NCBI GenBank assembly: GCA_002343715.1
Contig: DDSA01000116.1
Location: 1,286 to 20,798, forward strand
Source of the DNA: Phycisphaerales bacterium UBA2402
GTDB lineage: Bacteria; Planctomycetota; Phycisphaerae; Phycisphaerales; UBA1924
Length of the DNA stretch: 19,513 nt
Direction of reading: 5' to 3'
Part shown: piece after piece, positions 15,165 to 19,513 of the stretch
How positions within the stretch are numbered: the stretch's first letter is position 1
Layout: each line of letters starts with the position of its first letter
Translations under genes and position numbers: made by a program
Notes under the pieces: model-generated
Seen by the model: the letters and a program-made list of their open reading frames with translations, nothing else
Told to the model about the DNA's origin: nothing
Database searches by the model: none

Positions 15165-15193
15165 AGCCTACCGAAACATTCGGCATCTGTCAA
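15165..15193 (-). promoter_or_regulatory. Promoter of the 514-residue dockerin protein gene
   Basis: On the minus strand: TTGACA (plus-strand 15188-15193), a 17-base spacer and TAGGCT (15165-15170; weak -10). The spacer holds a perfect inverted repeat, CCGAA-aca-TTCGG (15171-15183), placed exactly between the two promoter elements, where a regulator could sit. The plus-strand TACCGAAA (15169-15176) recurs in the promoter at 7365-7392. Confidence 0.5.
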
Positions 15194-15320
15194 CAAACAC
15201 TTCTAGCGAGTTCGGGCTATCTTTCAATCAGTTCCAAGAATCTGTACATCGACTTCTCATCAAAAAAGATCACCCGGTTATGGGGCTGATGCTCACAGAC
15301 AATCTGACCTGAGACGCTAA

Positions 15321-15378
15321 GCAGTTCCGGACTGCGTAGGCTCTAGGCCTTGCGCCGAGGTTCGGCGACGGCCTTTTT
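15321..15378 (+). promoter_or_regulatory. Terminator-like leader structure before phosphofructokinase, candidate attenuator
   Basis: The downstream hairpin has an outer stem AGGCC (15345-15349)/GGCCT (15370-15374), an inner stem CGCCGA (15353-15358)/TCGGCG (15362-15367), and a T-run 15374-15378: an intrinsic terminator shape. It ends one base before the GGAG ribosome-binding site (15380-15383). Upstream are GCAGT/ACTGC (15321-15335) and an alternative pairing, AGGC (15338-15341) with GCCT (15347-15350), extendable by GCG/CGC, which would take away the terminator's left arm. This allows a two-state attenuator. Alternatively it ends a short upstream transcript. Confidence 0.5.
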
Positions 15379-15389
15379 CGGAGTTTGTT

Positions 15390-16667
15390 ATGCCAGAGTT
15401 GATCCGCGGCAACGCGGTGATCGGTCAGTCGGGCGGCCCCACGGCCGTGATCAATCAGTCGTTGGTGGGCGTGGTCGAGGGGATCCGTCTCGGATTGCAC
15501 GCCGCCGGGTATATCTCGCGCATCCTGGGGATGCGGCACGGGGTCAAGGGTCTGACGAAGGGTGACCTGATCGACCTGACCGACACGGACCAGGATCGCC
15601 TGGACCGCCTGGCGCTCACCCCTTCGGCGGCGTTGGGGAGCACGCGCGACAAGCCCGACACGGCCTACTGCGAGCGGGTGCTCGACGCCTGCCGCGCTCA
15701 GGATGCGCGGTACTTCTTCTATATCGGCGGGAACGACAGTTCCGACACGTGCCGGATTGTGCGCGAGATGGCGGTGCGCAGCAACTACGACCTGCGCTGT
15801 TTCCACGTTCCCAAGACGGTGGACAACGACCTGCTCGAGAATGACCACACCCCGGGCTTCCCTTCTGCGGCCCGGTTCGTGGCCATGGCCTGCATGGCCG
15901 ACTTCATGGACAACATCTCGCTGCCGGGGATCAAGATCAACGTGGTGATGGGCCGGCACGCGGGGTTTCTCACCGCGGCGAGCGCGCTGGCACGCCGGCG
16001 CGACCGCGAGTTCGACGAGGTGCCCTCGCACACGACCGATGGCCCGCAACTCATCTACTGCCCCGAGGTCGCCTTCGACCTCGACCGGTTCGTCGCTGAT
16101 GTCGAGTCGATCTACTCGGTCAAGGGGCGTTGCCACGTCGTGGTGAGCGAGGGCATCTCGGACAAGGAGGGACGGGCCATCGGCGCGACGCTGATCAAGA
16201 ACGCGCAGGTCGATGCGCACGGCAACGTGCAACTCTCGGGCAGCGGGGCGCTGGGCGACCAGCTCGGCGACCTGCTCAAGGAAAAACTCACTCCCGTGGG
16301 CGGCAAGCCCCCTCGCGTTCGGGCGGACACCTTCGGCTACGTCCAGCGCTGCTGGCCCGATGCCAGCATCATCGACCGCATCGAGGCCCGGCGCTCGGGC
16401 CGATTCGCCGCGATGCTCGCCCTGCAGGGGCACGCCGACGGCAGCGTGGCGATCGTCCGCACCGGCAGCGGGTCCGCGGCGTTCATGGGCGAGCGCGAGG
16501 GCGAGGCGTACCACAGCGAGTTCAAGCGGGTGGACCTCTCCGCCGTGGCCGCCAAGACACGTCACATGCCCCGGGAGTTCCTCAGCGGACACAACAACGT
16601 GAGCAAGAAGTTCATCGAGTACTGCCTGCCGCTGGTGGGCGACCTGCCGGGGTTCGAGCGGTTGTGA
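15390..16667 (+). CDS. pfp: Pyrophosphate-dependent 6-phosphofructokinase-type enzyme
   Basis: 425 residues, cytoplasmic. It phosphorylates fructose 6-phosphate in glycolysis, and with pyrophosphate the step is reversible. Family motifs in order: IGQSGGPTAVINQSLVG (11-27, phosphate-binding loop), IGGNDSSDT (112-120), PKTVDND (141-147) with the catalytic aspartates, MGRHAGFLTAASALAR (187-202), and the C-terminal SGRFAAMLALQGHADG. The lysine in PKTVDND, where ATP enzymes have glycine (PGTIDND), and the aspartate after GGN instead of the ATP-type GGDGS favour pyrophosphate as donor; GGND rather than GGDD marks a divergent subgroup. GGAG at 15380-15383, 6 bases before the ATG, fixes the start. 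The gene is divergent from the dockerin protein gene, and its leader carries a terminator-like fold that may control expression. Confidence 0.88.
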   Translation: MPELIRGNAVIGQSGGPTAVINQSLVGVVEGIRLGLHAAGYISRILGMRHGVKGLTKGDLIDLTDTDQDRLDRLALTPSAALGSTRDKPDTAYCERVLDACRAQDARYFFYIGGNDSSDTCRIVREMAVRSNYDLRCFHVPKTVDNDLLENDHTPGFPSAARFVAMACMADFMDNISLPGIKINVVMGRHAGFLTAASALARRRDREFDEVPSHTTDGPQLIYCPEVAFDLDRFVADVESIYSVKGRCHVVVSEGISDKEGRAIGATLIKNAQVDAHGNVQLSGSGALGDQLGDLLKEKLTPVGGKPPRVRADTFGYVQRCWPDASIIDRIEARRSGRFAAMLALQGHADGSVAIVRTGSGSAAFMGEREGEAYHSEFKRVDLSAVAAKTRHMPREFLSGHNNVSKKFIEYCLPLVGDLPGFERL

Positions 16668-16698
16668 TGCGCTCGGAGGGTGCGGACCGGGGCGGAAC

Positions 16699-17133
16699 TC
16701 AGAACTGGGCCCGCATCGCCTGTTCCCCCGGGGTCTGGCCGTCGTTCAATCCATCGCCCCGCCTGAACTTGAAGGTGCCCAGATCGATCACCCGGTTGAT
16801 CCGCTTTGTCACGGGATCCACCGCCTCGGGATCGATATTCCAGGCAACGCAAGTGCGGTAGATCGCGCTCTCACCTTCGAGAACTTCGCAGTAGACATCG
16901 GGCTTGGACTCACCGAGCGCCGAACCCAGGGATCCCATCAGCCCGGAACGGAACGAACTGGTCGTGGTCAGCACCTCGGCCCGCCCATCGGCGGATAGTG
17001 GGCTTTCTCCCAGGAGGTCATCCTTGAGCGCATCACGATCGAGAAACCGTACCTTCAGGCCATCACCGGTGAGCGGGTCGCCCGATTCGGCGTGAACAAA
17101 GCGGGCGGTGATTTTAATGATGTGTTCGGACAT
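16699..17133 (-). CDS. Small transthyretin-like beta-sandwich protein, function unknown
   Basis: 144 residues, no signal peptide. The pattern 'ITARFVHAESGDPLTGDGLKVRFLDRD', then DDLLGESPLSADGRAEVL, then KPDVYCEVLEG and a closing IDLGTFKF, resembles transthyretin-like or prealbumin-type beta-sandwiches ('v.d..tg.pl.g..V...D.d...DD.lG....d..G'). In those, the aspartate-rich loops can bind calcium. I cannot assign a function; the resemblance is by eye. GGAGG (minus strand; plus-strand 17142-17146) lies 8 bases before the ATG at 17133 and sits in the loop of an inverted repeat that covers the start codon. The gene is convergent with phosphofructokinase (31-base gap) and divergent from gcvP. Confidence 0.65.
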   Translation of the reverse strand: MSEHIIKITARFVHAESGDPLTGDGLKVRFLDRDALKDDLLGESPLSADGRAEVLTTTSSFRSGLMGSLGSALGESKPDVYCEVLEGESAIYRTCVAWNIDPEAVDPVTKRINRVIDLGTFKFRRGDGLNDGQTPGEQAMRAQF

Positions 17134-17161
17134 GATGTTGACCTCCGTGTTTGAACATCAT
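17132..17161 (-). promoter_or_regulatory. Inverted repeat framing the ribosome-binding site and start of the transthyretin-like gene
   Basis: Plus-strand ATGATGTT (17132-17139) and AACATCAT (17154-17161) are exact inverted 8-mers. In the minus-strand transcript the stem would include the first two bases of the start codon, with GGAGG in the 14-base loop. The same bases overlap a -10-like TATGAT (plus-strand 17157-17162). It is therefore either an RNA hairpin controlling translation (if transcription starts further upstream) or a DNA operator over the promoter. Confidence 0.5.
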
Positions 17162-17209
17162 ACGTGAACCGAAGTGTTCGAAGGCTTCATACGCGGCCCG
17201 CGATGAAAA

Positions 17210-17238
17210 GGGACAGTTCGCCGTCTTTCACCTATAAT
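17210..17238 (+). promoter_or_regulatory. gcvP promoter
   Basis: GGGACA (17210-17215; 4 of 6 to the -35 consensus), a 17-base spacer and a perfect TATAAT (17233-17238). The transcript would start near 17245, giving a leader of about 20 bases with GAAGG at 17251-17255. That is too short for a glycine riboswitch. Confidence 0.65.
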
Positions 17239-17264
17239 CAACGCCCACCCGAAGGCACCCATCC

Positions 17265-19513
17265 ATGCCCACCACCACCCCTCCCGCCGGCCACGCCCCG
17301 GCCGCCGCGTTCGCCACTACCAAGATTGACCTCATGTCCACAGACGCACCCGAAGGGGCCGATCCGGCCGGTCTGTTCGATCCATCCGATGTCTTCGCGC
17401 CGCGTCACATCGGCCCCTCCGAGCACGAGATCGGTGAAATGCTGAGCGCGTTGGGCTATCGAACGCTCGAAGAACTGACGGACGCGACGGTGCCCGAGGC
17501 CATCCGCCTGCGGCGGGGGCTGAACCTCGCGGGCCTCTCGGGCCGTTCCCGCGGCGAGCACGAGGTGCTCGCCGACCTGCACGTGATGGCGAGCGAGAAC
17601 AAGGTCTTTCGCTCCTTCATCGGCATGGGGTATTACGGCACGATCACACCGCCGGTCATCCTACGCAACATCCTCGAAAATCCGGGGTGGTACACCCAGT
17701 ACACGCCGTACCAGGCCGAGATCGCCCAGGGAAGGCTCGAGGCCCTGCTCAACTTCCAGACCATGGTGGCGGACCTGACGGGCCTGCCCCTGGCCGGCGC
17801 GAGCCTGCTCGATGAGGCGACCGCCGCGGCGGAAGCGATGGCGATGTGCGCTGCGGTGCGCGAGGGGCGGACAACGTTCCTGGCGGCGGACGACTGCCAC
17901 CCGCAGACGCTGGCGGTGATGAAGACCCGGGCGGAGTCGATGGGGCTGGACCTTCGCATCGTGCCCGTGCCCCCCGCGCTGCGCGGCGAGGCCGCGGCCC
18001 CGACCCAGCCCGACATGCTGCTCCCGAATCCCGATCAAATCTGCGGGGTGCTGGTGCAGTATCCCAATACCTCTGGAACGGCCCACGATTACCGTCCGCT
18101 GGTGAAGGCGGTTCACGAGGCGGGGGCGCTGGTGGTGATGGCCACCGACCTGCTGGCCCTCACGCTGCTCACCCCTCCGGGCGAACTGGGGGCTGACATC
18201 GCCGTGGGCAGCGCCCAGCGGTTCGGCGTGCCGATGGGCGCGGGCGGGCCGCACGCTGCGTTCATCTCCACGCGCCCCGAGTTCGTCCGCAAGATGCCGG
18301 GGCGCATCATCGGCGTCTCGCGCGATGCGCTGGGGAACACCGCCTTCCGAATGGCGATCCAGACCCGCGAGCAGCACATCAAGCGTGAGAAGGCCACGAG
18401 CAACATCTGCACCGCGCAGGCGCTGCTGGCGATCATCGCCGGCATGTACGCGGCGTACCACGGGCCTGGGGGGCTTCGCCGGATCGCCGAGCGCATCCGC
18501 GGCTTCACGGGGGCGCTGGCGGGGGGCGTGGCCGGTTCGTGCGAGGTCGAGCCCGGCGTCTTTTTCGATACGCTGCGGCTGCGTCCCCTGAAGCGAAGCA
18601 CGCGGGACGTGCTCGACGCGGCCCGCGCCGCGGGCATCAACCTGCGAGACTTCGGCGACGGCTCCATCGGCGTGAGCTTCGACGAGACGACGACCCGGGC
18701 GGACCTGTCGGCGGTGGTCGCGGCCGTCACCGGCGATACTTCGCGCGAGGGAGCGCTCCCCGAGCCGGGGCCGCTGCCCGCGTGGGCGGCCCGGACCAGC
18801 ACCTACCTCACGCACCCGGTCTTCGAGAGCCACCACAGCGAGCACGAGATGCTGCGGTACATGTTCCGTCTGCAGGGGCGGGACCTGTCGCTGGCGCACT
18901 CGATGATCTCGCTGGGCTCGTGCACGATGAAACTCAACGCCACAAGCGAGATGATCCCCGTGACGTGGCGCGAGTTCGGACAGATTCACCCCTTCGCCCC
19001 CGCGGACCAGCAGCGCGGCTACGCCCGACTCTATCGCGATCTCGAATCGTGGCTCAGCGAGATCACCGGGTTCGCCGCCGTCAGCCTCCAGCCCAACGCG
19101 GGCAGCCAGGGCGAGTACGCCGGGCTGTGCGTGATCCATGCCTATCACCAGAGCCGCGGCGATACGGGGCGTGATATCTGCCTGATCCCGGAATCGGCCC
19201 ACGGGACCAACCCCGCCAGCGCGATCATCGCGGGCCTGAGGGTCGTGCCCGTAGCCTGCGATGAGAAGGGGAACATCGACCTCGCCGACCTGCGGGCCAA
19301 GGCCCAGGAGCACAAGGCAGCACTCGCCTGCCTCATGGTCACGTACCCGAGCACCTACGGTGTCTTCGAGGAGTCGATCCGTGAGATCTGCGAGATCATC
19401 CACATGCACGGCGGGCAGGTGTACATGGACGGCGCGAACATGAACGCCCAGGTGGGCCTCACCAGCCCCGCGGCGATCGGCGCGGATGTCTGCCACCTCA
19501 ACCTGCACAAGAC
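17265..19513 (+). CDS. gcvP: Glycine dehydrogenase (decarboxylating), P protein, 3'-truncated by window end
   Basis: 749 complete codons, open to the end of the window. GcvP is the PLP enzyme of the glycine cleavage system: it decarboxylates glycine and passes the aminomethyl group to lipoyl-GcvH. The N-terminal half has [57 protein letters not shown] and [16 protein letters not shown]. The second half has [33 protein letters not shown] and [14 protein letters not shown]. It ends at HLNLHK, whose lysine (residue 749) is the PLP Schiff-base lysine, so the sequence stops at the active site. Both halves are in one frame, so this is the fused single-chain type, not split gcvPA/gcvPB. ATG 17265 has GAAGG 9 bases upstream and a promoter in place; ATG 17334 is a fallback. 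About 48 residues precede the usual start of homology. I found no frameshift. Confidence 0.95.
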   Translation, partial: MPTTTPPAGHAPAAAFATTKIDLMSTDAPEGADPAGLFDPSDVFAPRHIGPSEHEIGEMLSALGYRTLEELTDATVPEAIRLRRGLNLAGLSGRSRGEHEVLADLHVMASENKVFRSFIGMGYYGTITPPVILRNILENPGWYTQYTPYQAEIAQGRLEALLNFQTMVADLTGLPLAGASLLDEATAAAEAMAMCAAVREGRTTFLAADDCHPQTLAVMKTRAESMGLDLRIVPVPPALRGEAAAPTQPDMLLPNPDQICGVLVQYPNTSGTAHDYRPLVKAVHEAGALVVMATDLLALTLLTPPGELGADIAVGSAQRFGVPMGAGGPHAAFISTRPEFVRKMPGRIIGVSRDALGNTAFRMAIQTREQHIKREKATSNICTAQALLAIIAGMYAAYHGPGGLRRIAERIRGFTGALAGGVAGSCEVEPGVFFDTLRLRPLKRSTRDVLDAARAAGINLRDFGDGSIGVSFDETTTRADLSAVVAAVTGDTSREGALPEPGPLPAWAARTSTYLTHPVFESHHSEHEMLRYMFRLQGRDLSLAHSMISLGSCTMKLNATSEMIPVTWREFGQIHPFAPADQQRGYARLYRDLESWLSEITGFAAVSLQPNAGSQGEYAGLCVIHAYHQSRGDTGRDICLIPESAHGTNPASAIIAGLRVVPVACDEKGNIDLADLRAKAQEHKAALACLMVTYPSTYGVFEESIREICEIIHMHGGQVYMDGANMNAQVGLTSPAAIGADVCHLNLHK

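Noticed and set aside
15270..16592. 440-codon minus-strand frame opposite phosphofructokinase
   Set aside because: Antisense shadow of a gene with complete catalytic motifs.
17239..17264. Glycine riboswitch in front of gcvP
   Set aside because: The promoter at 17210-17238 leaves only about 20 bases of leader, and no glycine riboswitch core is present upstream.
17661..19508. 615-codon minus-strand frame opposite gcvP
   Set aside because: Antisense shadow; gcvP is unbroken with all family motifs on the plus strand.
1..19513. CRISPR array, tRNA, rRNA, insertion sequence or integrase
   Set aside because: No regularly spaced repeats, no tRNA-like cloverleaf or conserved rRNA stretch, and no transposase or recombinase motif were seen on either strand.

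Overview
This is a GC-rich, gene-dense bacterial window. Its make-up points to Planctomycetota, most likely the class Phycisphaerae. Two secreted proteins end in twin EF-hand-like repeats closing in Gly-Gly-Cys, the 'GC-type dockerin' seen in that group. There are also a pyrophosphate-type phosphofructokinase, an atypical Rho, and membrane proteins with N-terminal zinc ribbons. The taxonomy is inferred from protein character, not from a marker gene search.

Layout. 1-1317 (+): the end of a nosY-like ABC permease gene overlaps nosL by four bases (copper delivery to nitrous-oxide reductase); an HD-domain protein follows. 1318-1828 has no convincing gene and looks like a long, hairpin-rich leader for rho (1829-3112), which is followed by a small SRPBCC protein gene. 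3724-7296 (-) encodes a 1190-residue secreted modular protein. A compact AT-rich divergent control region (7365-7439) separates it from a 410-residue protein of unknown function (+). Then come a family 2 glycosyltransferase (-) and, divergent from it, an ALG10-like GT-C membrane protein (+). 11444-13496 (-) is a probable two-gene operon: zinc-ribbon membrane protein, then secreted cyclophilin. 13587-15131 (-) is a second GC-dockerin protein, divergent from phosphofructokinase (15390-16667, +). A small transthyretin-like protein gene (-) and the first 749 codons of gcvP (+), cut by the window end at its PLP lysine, finish the window.

The most unusual items: (1) Rho has lost the OB-fold RNA-binding domain and carries a disordered Arg/Gly/His tail plus an insertion in the ATPase core; an in-frame stop just upstream of the ATG rules out a longer N-terminus. 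(2) A row of three roughly 11-bp-phased palindromes lies between two divergent promoters. (3) The two GC-dockerin genes share a promoter architecture. (4) A terminator-like hairpin with a competing upstream hairpin sits directly before the phosphofructokinase ribosome-binding site. (5) An inverted repeat frames the ribosome-binding site and start codon of the transthyretin-like gene. (6) Perfect 12-bp hairpins without U-tracts lie in two convergent gene gaps.

No tRNA, rRNA, CRISPR array, insertion sequence or phage gene was seen. The window reads as ordinary chromosome with housekeeping genes mixed with lineage-specific secreted and membrane proteins.
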